Shown here: positions 22,848-27,780 of the stretch, in pieces
Position numbering within the stretch: the first letter of the stretch is position 1
How the letters are laid out: the number at the start of each line of letters is the position of its first letter
Assembly: GCA_964547485.1 (NCBI GenBank)
Contig: CAZJNU010000030.1
Location: forward strand, 1 to 27,780
DNA length: 27,780 nt
Direction: 5' to 3'
Source of the DNA: JACJWR01 sp964547485
GTDB taxonomy: Bacteria; Actinomycetota; Actinomycetes; S36-B12; UBA10799
Made by a program: the position numbers and the translations under genes
Notes under the pieces: model-generated
Seen by the model: the letters and a program-made list of their open reading frames with translations, nothing else
What the model was told of the DNA's origin: nothing
Database searches by the model: none

Positions 22848-23441
22848 TCAGACCGTGCGCCGACCCGCGAAGGCTCGACCCAATGTGACCTCATCGGCGT
22901 ACTCGAGGTCCCCTCCGACCGGTAACCCGGACGCCAACCGACTGACGGTGACGTCCAATGCCGACATCAGCCGCGCAAGAAATGTCGCGGTTGCCTCCCC
23001 TTCAAGGTTGGGGTCGGTGGCCAGGATCACCTCGGTCACCGTGCCATCAGCGAGCCGCCCGAGAAGTTCCGTGATGCGCAGGTCATCGGGACCAATGCCA
23101 TCGATCGGACTGATCGCGCCGCCCAACACGTGGTAGCGCCCGCGGAACTCACGAGTGCGTTCGATCGCCAACACATCCTTGGGCTCCTCCACCACACAGA
23201 TGAGGGCCTGATCACGCCGGGGATCCTGGCAGATACGACAGAGGTCGGCCTCCGCTACGTTGCCGCAGACAGTGCAGAACTTCACCGTGCGCTTGACCTG
23301 GACGAGGGTCTCGGCCAGCCGGACCACGTCCGCCTCGTCGGCGTTGAGCAGGTGGAAGGCGATCCGCTGCGCGCTCTTAGGCCCGATACCGGGTAACCGA
23401 CCCAACTCTTCGATCAGGTCCTGGACTATTCCCTCGTACAT
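22848..23441 (-). CDS. recR: Recombination protein RecR
   Basis: Partner of RecO and RecF in loading RecA on single-stranded gaps. 197 residues, usual length. The N-terminal helix-hairpin-helix is LIEELGRLPGIGPKSAQRIAFHLL (about 9-32), the zinc finger is CTVCGNVAEADLCRIC (about 56-71), the Toprim domain has LICVVEEPKDVLAIERT (about 80-96) and ATDPNLEGEATATFLARLM, and the C-terminal SRLASGLPVGGDLEYADEVTLGRAF is the conserved end. The ATG lies 8 bases after the dnaX stop with AGGTG ahead, so the two are cotranscribed, as is common in bacteria. Confidence 0.97.
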   Translation of the reverse strand: MYEGIVQDLIEELGRLPGIGPKSAQRIAFHLLNADEADVVRLAETLVQVKRTVKFCTVCGNVAEADLCRICQDPRRDQALICVVEEPKDVLAIERTREFRGRYHVLGGAISPIDGIGPDDLRITELLGRLADGTVTEVILATDPNLEGEATATFLARLMSALDVTVSRLASGLPVGGDLEYADEVTLGRAFAGRRTV

Positions 23442-23449
23442 GCGGGCAC

Positions 23450-25531
23450 CTACTCCTCGAACTCGGCGATCTTCTCGCCGCCCAATTCAGCCTCGATCAG
23501 AGCCACTCCGGTCAGGCCGGGATCGACGTCCTCGTCACCGACGACGTCCACCTCGTCGCTGAGGACGGTCGCTGCCGAAACTGACTCCGCCCCGGACTCG
23601 CTCGCCGCGGTCTGACCCGCCGCGGTCTGGCCCGCTCCGGTCTGACCCGCCCCGTTCTGCCCCCCCCTGGACTCGGTCGCGGCAGTCGGGCGCGGTCCGG
23701 ACTGGCCAGCACCGGAGGACCCCACCGGTGACGATGTCGGCTGACCGCCGTTGCCGGCAGCGGCACGTCCGGGGTCATGGATCAGTTCGAATCTGAGCGA
23801 GGACTTGAGTACCTCAAGCATCGCCTCGGCCACCAGTTCCGGGTAGGCAGTCTTCTTGAAATGCGCAGCCGCCCCGGCATCGGCGACCACAGCTACTACG
23901 GTCGCATCACTTGCCGAGACCGGCGACGACTTCTGAACAGTCATCCAGGCCACCCGGCTGCGCAGCTTGACCGCTTCGACCACGGCTGGCCATAGCGCCT
24001 GCACCTGCTCCAGCGTCACCGTTGTTGCTGCCCCAGGCGCTGCCGGGCCACCACTCTCGGTCACCCCGGCGTCTTCAACTGGGCCGTGGTCGACCTCCGG
24101 GCGCTGGTCACTCTCTGGAGCGGGGTCACCCGTTGTCGGCGTTCGCCGGGTGCTAGGCGCGATATCCGAGATCCGACGCGGACCGCTCCGCGCGGGGCCG
24201 CTCCCGGTCGGACCGCTCCGCGCGGGGCCGCCCCCGGTAGGACCGCTCCGCGCGGGGCCGCCCCCGGTCTCCTGAGTGGCCTCGCCCCCCTTCACCGGCG
24301 AATCTGCAGCGGCAGGCGTGGCCGTTGGTGGCACCCCGGCAGGTGTCGGCGCCACACCCATCGCACTCAGTTCACCCAGTCGGCGCTCCAGATGGTCGAC
24401 TCTTGCGAGCAGGTCGAGATCCGTGACCCCCACCGCTGGCAGCACCAACCGGGCACAGAGAATTTCCAGTGTCAGCCGCGGCGCGGTAGCCCCGCGGAGG
24501 GAGGACAAGCCCTCGTTGACCAATTCCGCCGCCCGAGTCAACTCCGCATGGCTCAGACCGGCCGCCTGCGACTGCAGGTCTTCGACGATCTCCACCGGCA
24601 CCTCGACCACGCCACGGTCGGCAGCGTCCGGGATGGCCTGGATCACCAACAAGTCGCGCAGCCGATCGAGCACGTCGGTGGCGAACCTGCGAGGCTCATG
24701 GCCAGATTCGATCACCCCCTCGACAACCGCGAACAACGCGGCAGCATCCTGCGTTGTGATGGCCGCCACGACCTCGTTGAGCACCCGGGCATCCGTGGAT
24801 CCGATCAATTCCACCGCATCGGCGTAGGTGACCCCGTCGTCACCCGCACTCGCGATGAGTTGCCCGAGCAGCGACAGAGAGTCACGGACGCTGCCCTCGG
24901 CGCCCCGCGCGACCAGGGCCAGCGCGGCCGGATCAGCCGCCACACCCTCGGACTCACAAATCCCCGCCAGGTGCCCACGCAGGACGCCAGTAGGGACCAG
25001 CCGGAATGCGTAGTGATGGGTGCGGGACTTGATCGTGCCGAGGATCTTCTCCGGTTCAGTCGTGGCGAACACGAACCGCAGATGCGCGGGCGGTTCCTCG
25101 ATGAGTTTCAGGAGCGCGTTGCCGGCGTCCTTGGTCAACTGGTGGGCCTCATCGATGATGTAGATCGTGTAGCGGCTGTTCACTGGCGCAAATGCAGCGC
25201 TCTCGCGCAGCTCGCGGGCGTTCTCCACTGAACGGTGCGTGGCGGCGTCGATCTCGACCACGTCAATACTGCCCGGCCCGTTTGGGGCCAGGTCGATACA
25301 GGCAGCGCATACCCCGCAAGGCTCCGGGGTGGGACCTTCTGCGCAGTTCAGGCTGCGGGCGAGGATTCGGGCGCTGGAGGTCTTGCCGCAGCCGCGCGGT
25401 CCGGAGAAAAGATAGGCGTGGTGGACGCGATCATTGCGCAACGCCCGGATCAGCGGTGCCGTCACCTGCTCCTGACCCACCACGTCCTGGAACCGACCGG
25501 GACGGTACTTGCGATACAGGGCCAGAGACAC
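23450..25531 (-). CDS. dnaX: DNA polymerase III subunit gamma/tau
   Basis: Clamp-loader ATPase, 693 residues. Opening VSLALYRKYRPGRFQDVVGQ (1-20), Walker A GPRGCGKTS (44-52), zinc ligands Cys63, Cys72, Cys75 and Cys78, Walker B IYIIDEAH (123-130) and sensor region around LIEEPPAHLRFVFATTEP. After about residue 370 comes a long Pro/Gly/Ala/Thr-rich linker with a perfect-length 30-bp triplicate encoding GGGPARSGPT-like decapeptides, then a short folded region, then GAGQT-type repeats and an acidic end. GTG at 25531 was chosen because TAGAGT lies 7 bases upstream; the frame is open further up only through the SRP RNA. A run of eight G occurs in the coding strand (23660-23667). It is upstream of recR. 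Confidence 0.95.
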   Translation of the reverse strand: MSLALYRKYRPGRFQDVVGQEQVTAPLIRALRNDRVHHAYLFSGPRGCGKTSSARILARSLNCAEGPTPEPCGVCAACIDLAPNGPGSIDVVEIDAATHRSVENARELRESAAFAPVNSRYTIYIIDEAHQLTKDAGNALLKLIEEPPAHLRFVFATTEPEKILGTIKSRTHHYAFRLVPTGVLRGHLAGICESEGVAADPAALALVARGAEGSVRDSLSLLGQLIASAGDDGVTYADAVELIGSTDARVLNEVVAAITTQDAAALFAVVEGVIESGHEPRRFATDVLDRLRDLLVIQAIPDAADRGVVEVPVEIVEDLQSQAAGLSHAELTRAAELVNEGLSSLRGATAPRLTLEILCARLVLPAVGVTDLDLLARVDHLERRLGELSAMGVAPTPAGVPPTATPAAADSPVKGGEATQETGGGPARSGPTGGGPARSGPTGSGPARSGPRRISDIAPSTRRTPTTGDPAPESDQRPEVDHGPVEDAGVTESGGPAAPGAATTVTLEQVQALWPAVVEAVKLRSRVAWMTVQKSSPVSASDATVVAVVADAGAAAHFKKTAYPELVAEAMLEVLKSSLRFELIHDPGRAAAGNGGQPTSSPVGSSGAGQSGPRPTAATESRGGQNGAGQTGAGQTAAGQTAASESGAESVSAATVLSDEVDVVGDEDVDPGLTGVALIEAELGGEKIAEFEE
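23607..23666 (-). repeat. 15-bp repeats in dnaX (GAGQT-type)
   Basis: Three clear and one diverged copy of a 15-bp unit, on the plus strand close to GCGGTCTGACCCGCC, encode AAGQT/GAGQT pentapeptides in the C-terminal linker of DnaX. The diverged copy includes the run of eight C (eight G on the coding strand) at 23660-23667. Confidence 0.7.
24181..24270 (-). repeat. 30-bp tandem repeat, three copies, in the dnaX linker
   Basis: Three contiguous 30-base units (24181-24210, 24211-24240, 24241-24270), nearly identical, each beginning GACCGCTCCGCGCGGGGCCG on the plus strand. On the coding strand they encode GGGPARSGPT-type decapeptides. They are in frame and between folded domains, so copy number can change without breaking the protein. 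Confidence 0.9.
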
Positions 25532-25538
25532 GGCCCTC

Positions 25539-25544
25539 ACTCTA
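25539..25544 (-). promoter_or_regulatory. -10 box (TAGAGT) of dnaX
   Basis: TAGAGT on the minus strand fits TANNNT and ends 7 bases before GTG 25531, as expected for a leaderless dnaX mRNA. It lies 16 bases downstream of the SRP RNA 3' end. Confidence 0.5.
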
Positions 25545-25560
25545 GTCTGGAGCGGAAAGT

Positions 25561-25647
25561 GACCCCCCGCGCACCCGACGGAGCCCGGGTACCCTTGCTG
25601 CCTTCCGGCCCTGGGGGGATTTGCAGGACGTCGCCGCACGGGGGGTC
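25561..25647 (-). ncRNA. ffs: Small signal recognition particle RNA (4.5S type)
   Basis: The minus strand carries the SRP core CAGGGCCGGAAGGCAGCAAG (domain IV with its GGAA tetraloop and internal loops), which binds Ffh. The ends pair perfectly as GACCCCCCG with CGGGGGGTC, giving a hairpin of about 87 bases, the expected small bacterial form without an Alu domain. The strand is set by the GGAAGGCAGCA orientation. A TACACT box 6 bases upstream supports the 5' end. SRP RNA directly upstream of dnaX is the normal actinobacterial arrangement. Ends may be off by a few bases. Confidence 0.88.
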
Positions 25648-25653
25648 GGGGTC

Positions 25654-25659
25654 AGTGTA
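25654..25659 (-). promoter_or_regulatory. -10 box (TACACT) of the SRP RNA
   Basis: TACACT on the minus strand ends 6 bases before the predicted RNA 5' end at 25647. It lies 22 bases from the divergent tRNA-Ser(GGA) -10 box at 25682-25687. Confidence 0.5.
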
Positions 25660-25681
25660 TGCCGCAGGCCATCGGCTCGCG

Positions 25682-25687
25682 TAAGGT
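25682..25687 (+). promoter_or_regulatory. -10 box (TAAGGT) of tRNA-Ser(GGA)
   Basis: TAAGGT fits TANNNT and ends exactly 7 bases before the mature tRNA 5' end at 25695, so transcription may begin at the first base of the tRNA. Confidence 0.5.
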
Positions 25688-25694
25688 CTCCCCC

Positions 25695-25782
25695 GGAGGA
25701 TTCGCCTAGTGGCCTATGGCGCTCGCTTGGAAAGCGGGTTGGGGGAGACCCCTCGCGGGTTCGAATCCCGCATCCTCCGCCA
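25695..25782 (+). tRNA. tRNA-Ser (anticodon GGA)
   Basis: Cloverleaf with acceptor GGAGGAT/ATCCTCC, anticodon loop TTGGAAA (GGA), the long variable arm of serine tRNAs (GGGGGAGACCCCTC) and T arm GCGGG-TTCGAAT-CCCGC. The discriminator is G and the CCA end is encoded (25780-25782). Confidence 0.96.
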
Positions 25783-25808
25783 CCGGCAGCCACAGAGCGA
25801 GCAAGATT

Positions 25809-25842
25809 GCGGCACCGTCGAACTGCCTCCGCGTGGTGCCGC
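25809..25842 (+). terminator. Hairpin downstream of tRNA-Ser(GGA)
   Basis: Perfect 8-bp stem GCGGCACC (25809-25816) with GGTGCCGC (25835-25842), loop 18 bases, starting 27 bases after the tRNA. It may end the tRNA transcript. No T-tract follows. Confidence 0.4.
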
Positions 25843-25854
25843 GGACTGCAAGGG

Positions 25855-25877
25855 CCCCGCTTCTACAATCAGCGGGG
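25855..25877 (+). promoter_or_regulatory. -10 box TACAAT inside a CCCCGCT/AGCGGGG hairpin
   Basis: TACAAT at 25864-25869 is the closest match to the consensus -10 in the window and lies within the nine-base loop of a 7-bp stem (25855-25861 with 25871-25877). It would start the LytR_C gene transcript near 25877, with a leader of about 85 bases. The hairpin may also act as terminator of the upstream tRNA transcript. Confidence 0.45.
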
Positions 25878-25961
25878 ACCGGCATCAGTTACCGGTGCTC
25901 TACGCAACGACCAGTTGTTCCAAGAGCCGTGCCGAGCCCGACACCGAGCGACGAGGAAGCG

Positions 25962-26771
25962 ATGAGCGACAATCGGCCACCCACCGGCGGCGGCAGCCCG
26001 TACGAGCCCGGCGACAACCCGACCGAGCAGGTGCCGCTCCCCCCGGTGGCACCCCCGGCCTCCGCGTACGGCGACGTCCACGGCGGCGGATCCCTGCCAC
26101 CTATTCCGCCCGGCGGCGGCGGTGCCGGAGGATCAGCCGGTAAGCCCGGTCGCAAGGGATCAATCGGAAGGGCCATCCTGCTCACCCTGCTGGGCATGCT
26201 GGTGCTGTTCGGCCTGGGGTTCGGCATCGGGACACTGTTCCGCAGCGACAAGACGGCCAGCGGCGCAGGCGACAGCCAGCCGACAGCTGCCGCCTGCGCC
26301 ACAATCGAAGTCACTCCCGCCGCGGTGGCGCCTGCGGAGGTCACTGTCGACGTCCTGAACACCGGCGCCCCGGCCGGCACGGCGACCAAGACTGGCGCGC
26401 GCCTCGAAGCCGCCGGATTCAAGGTGGGCACGGTAGGCAACGACACGACCAGCGACACCGCAACCGGGGCGATCATCCGCTACGGACCGACCGGGGAGAC
26501 TGCGGCGAACACGCTGCGAGGTTGGATCCTCGGCAACGTCAAGCTGGAACTGGTCGAGCGGACTGACAGCAAGGTGACGTTGCTGCTGCAGGACGGCTTT
26601 GGCGGCGTGGCCACTGAGGCCGAGGCCCAGGCGGCTCTCACCAAACCTTCCCCCAGCCTCAGCGGTCCCGGCTGCCCGACACCGACGCCGACTGCTGCGA
26701 GCTCCGAGAGCCCGAGCCCCTCGGATACCGGCTCAGCGTCTGATTCCGCCAGCGCACCCTCCTCGCAGTAG
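25962..26771 (+). CDS. Membrane protein with LytR C-terminal (LytR_C) domain
   Basis: 269 residues. A Pro/Gly-rich cytoplasmic part (1-65) is followed by one membrane helix (about 69-90, AILLTLLGMLVLFGLGFGIG) and an outer domain (about 105-210) with VTVDVLNTGAPAGTATKTGARLEAAGF, then IIRYGPTGETAANTL, the pattern of the LytR_C fold. A Ser/Pro/Thr-rich tail ends the protein. LytR_C often follows the LytR-CpsA-Psr domain that attaches polymers to peptidoglycan, but here it stands alone with no catalytic domain, so a binding role at the cell wall is inferred. ATG at 25962 has GAGGAAGC just upstream. The frame is open upstream only through the tRNA. Confidence 0.83.
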   Translation: MSDNRPPTGGGSPYEPGDNPTEQVPLPPVAPPASAYGDVHGGGSLPPIPPGGGGAGGSAGKPGRKGSIGRAILLTLLGMLVLFGLGFGIGTLFRSDKTASGAGDSQPTAAACATIEVTPAAVAPAEVTVDVLNTGAPAGTATKTGARLEAAGFKVGTVGNDTTSDTATGAIIRYGPTGETAANTLRGWILGNVKLELVERTDSKVTLLLQDGFGGVATEAEAQAALTKPSPSLSGPGCPTPTPTAASSESPSPSDTGSASDSASAPSSQ

Positions 26772-26874
26772 CAACGGCGGTGATTGGCCGCAGCCAAGCC
26801 ATCGTCTGACCGTGGGGCGTTCCGCGGTTTGCCGTTGGAGTGGAGGGTGTCCAGCCCCCGGAAGCTGGTCGTTG

Positions 26875-26880
26875 TAGTCT
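26875..26880 (+). promoter_or_regulatory. -10 box (TAGTCT) of tRNA-Ser(CGA)
   Basis: TAGTCT fits TANNNT and ends exactly 7 bases before the mature tRNA 5' end at 26888, the same spacing as for tRNA-Ser(GGA). Confidence 0.5.
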
Positions 26881-26887
26881 CTTCCGC

Positions 26888-26974
26888 GGTGGCGTGTCCG
26901 AGCGGCCAAAGGAGCACGCCTCGAAAGCGTGTGTGGGGGAGACTCCACCGTGGGTTCGAATCCCACCGCCACCG
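26888..26974 (+). tRNA. tRNA-Ser (anticodon CGA)
   Basis: Cloverleaf with acceptor GGTGGCG/CGCCACC, anticodon loop CTCGAAA (CGA), long variable arm and T arm GTGGG-TTCGAAT-CCCAC. The discriminator is G and no CCA is encoded, in contrast to tRNA-Ser(GGA). Accessory DNA begins on its 3' side. Confidence 0.95.
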
Positions 26975-27251
26975 CTGCGAGTTAGTTACGAAACTCCCGA
27001 CGTTGGGGTGACGAAACTCCCGTGGACTTCTCCTCGGAGCGGGTTTGACGGGGGTTTCGTGGTGTTCAGGGGTGTTTGGGGCGGCGTTTGCCCAGCTATG
27101 CCTCGGCGCTGGCCGGTCTCATGCGGTTTATAGCTGCCTGATCAGGGAGAGGGTGCCCTTTGGGGGTGATTTCGGGCATGGGTGTGGGCCCGCCGTCGTG
27201 GGGGGTGACGCGGGCGTTGCGGTGGTGCTGGATGTTGCTGTTGTTGAGGGC
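26975..27251. other. Region between tRNA-Ser and the transposase-like gene
   Basis: No independent gene is supported. The left part holds three copies of a 12-base motif (see repeat). The right part (27099-27251) is an open continuation, in frame, of the transposase-like reading frame beyond its TAG stop. Base composition is less regular than in the core genes. No -10 box for the transposase-like gene is expected here, since it reads leftward from beyond the window. Confidence 0.4.
26988..27060. repeat. Three copies of ACGAAACTCCCG (two direct, one inverted) beside tRNA-Ser(CGA)
   Basis: ACGAAACTCCCG occurs at 26988-26999 and again at 27011-27022. An inverted copy with one change is at 27048-27060 (ACGGGGGTTTCGT), so the second and third form a 13-bp stem with one G-U pair and a 24-base loop. 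They begin 14 bases after the tRNA. They could be a transposon end, an integration scar, or a terminator. Confidence 0.75.
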
Positions 27252-27780
27252 CTAGATGGGGCCGCCGGCTAGTGGCGGGTCTTTGTCGTCGACCTCGATG
27301 GCGCTGACCTGGTTGCCGTCGGCGTCGTATTCGATGAAGTAGTGCCCGACGGGATCGGGTTCGCACAGGACATCGTGGAATCCCGACGCTGCAGCCCAGA
27401 CGCGCAGGAGTCGGATGTTGACCGCGGCAACCGCAGCGACCGCGAGGATCGACGTTTTCACGAGGCCGACGACGAAGCACCAGCCGCGTCGGATGTTCTG
27501 CGTCTTCGGACTTTTCATGTTGGCGTAGCTGCCTTCAACGTGGGTGCGCCGAATGTAGGAGGCGATCCACAGATCCGATCCCCAGTAGAGACGTTGACGG
27601 ATCTTGGCGGTGACGTCACCGGTGATGGTGACGGTTGTTTGGCGGCAACATTTCGGTGCTGTCGCCTCGGCGGGGGGATCGACGACTCGTGGCGGACTGT
27701 CGGCGTCACCTGTGGCCACGAAGCCGGACAGGGGACAGTTGGCGCAGACGACTTTCGCCGACCGGGCCGGGCATTCCCAG
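27252..27780 (-). CDS. Transposase-like protein, C-terminal part (cut by window edge)
   Basis: About 175 codons are inside the window and the frame stays open to the right edge, so the N-terminus is missing. The visible part starts with Cys-rich ECPARSAKVVCANCP (zinc-finger-like), then CRQTTVTITGDV, KIRQRLYWGSDLWIASYIRR, THVEGSYANMKSP and NIRRGWCFVVGLVKTSILAV. The R..HVEG...MK block resembles the last part of DDE transposases, where Glu is the third catalytic acid. The exact IS family cannot be told. A GTG at 27719 is in frame, but the open frame and the Cys motif upstream argue that the gene is longer. After the TAG at 27252 the frame remains open for 51 codons to 27096, so the gene may be truncated by a nonsense change. 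Confidence 0.65.
   Translation of the reverse strand, partial: WECPARSAKVVCANCPLSGFVATGDADSPPRVVDPPAEATAPKCCRQTTVTITGDVTAKIRQRLYWGSDLWIASYIRRTHVEGSYANMKSPKTQNIRRGWCFVVGLVKTSILAVAAVAAVNIRLLRVWAAASGFHDVLCEPDPVGHYFIEYDADGNQVSAIEVDDKDPPLAGGPI

Noticed and set aside
23607..24270. Short repeats as a CRISPR array.
   Set aside because: The units are contiguous without spacers, in frame, and encode repeated peptides in DnaX.
25532..25639. Longer N-terminus of DnaX starting at 25639.
   Set aside because: The extra codons come from the SRP RNA gene; the family start VSLALYRKYRP and a -10 box support 25531.
27045..27480. Open frames at 27045-27272 (+) and 27142-27480 (-).
   Set aside because: They overlap the transposase-like frame in other phases and show shadow-type composition.

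Overview
The window is high-GC actinobacterial chromosome (phylum Actinomycetota). The evidence is a WhiB-family iron-sulfur regulator, a MarP-type periplasmic protease, an RsiG-type c-di-GMP anti-sigma factor, a Crp-family regulator, a PonA2-type penicillin-binding protein, a Get3/ArsA-like ATPase pair and frequent GTG starts. From memory, the gene order follows the conserved actinobacterial block known in Mycobacterium tuberculosis as Rv3661 to Rv3683 (HAD phosphatase, holin-like protein, EphE, MarP, NUDIX, Nth, Crp, metallo-beta-lactamase, RidA, the Rv3679/Rv3680 ATPases, WhiB4, PonA2, metallophosphoesterase). It is followed by the asd-ask and recR-dnaX groups found further along that chromosome. 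The genus cannot be told from this sequence.

Layout. 1-6.1 kb: HAD-IB phosphatase, a degenerate Fic-like protein, a secreted polysaccharide deacetylase-like protein, an NhaA antiporter, a holin-like membrane protein and an alpha/beta hydrolase. 6.1-10.1 kb: leftward marP, CoA-type NUDIX and nth, then rightward rsiG and crp. 10.1-15 kb: a leftward overlapping operon (DUF4177-like, RidA, NUDIX, MBL hydrolase) divergent by 42 bp from two Get3-like ATPases, then whiB4. 15.2-20 kb: ponA2, a YqeY-like protein, a metallophosphoesterase and a hotdog thioesterase in alternating orientation. 20-25.7 kb: tRNA-Pro(CGG), then asd, ask, recR, dnaX and the small SRP RNA, all leftward. 25.7-27.8 kb: tRNA-Ser(GGA), a LytR_C-domain membrane protein, tRNA-Ser(CGA), and then a transposase-like gene that runs off the right edge.

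How the genes fit together. Most of the window is housekeeping: envelope synthesis and protection (PonA2, deacetylase, MarP, NhaA), DNA repair and replication (Nth, RecR, DnaX), aspartate-family amino acid synthesis (Ask, Asd), metabolite and nucleotide clean-up (RidA, two NUDIX enzymes, MBL), protein targeting (SRP RNA, Get3-like pair) and signalling (RsiG for c-di-GMP, Crp for cyclic nucleotide, WhiB4 for redox).

The strongest unifying signal is regulatory. A TANNNT -10 box lies 6 to 8 bases before the start codon of about eight genes, and 6 or 7 bases before the mature 5' end of the SRP RNA and both tRNA-Ser genes. This implies many leaderless transcripts. I see no CRISPR array, no prophage and no clear new defence system. 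The only accessory DNA is the transposase-like fragment at the right end. The points most worth a second look are the back-to-back promoters at 12375-12416, the alpha/beta hydrolase with glycine at the nucleophile position, a perfect 24-bp inverted repeat inside that gene's last codons, the RsiG motif pair, and the repeats beside tRNA-Ser(CGA).
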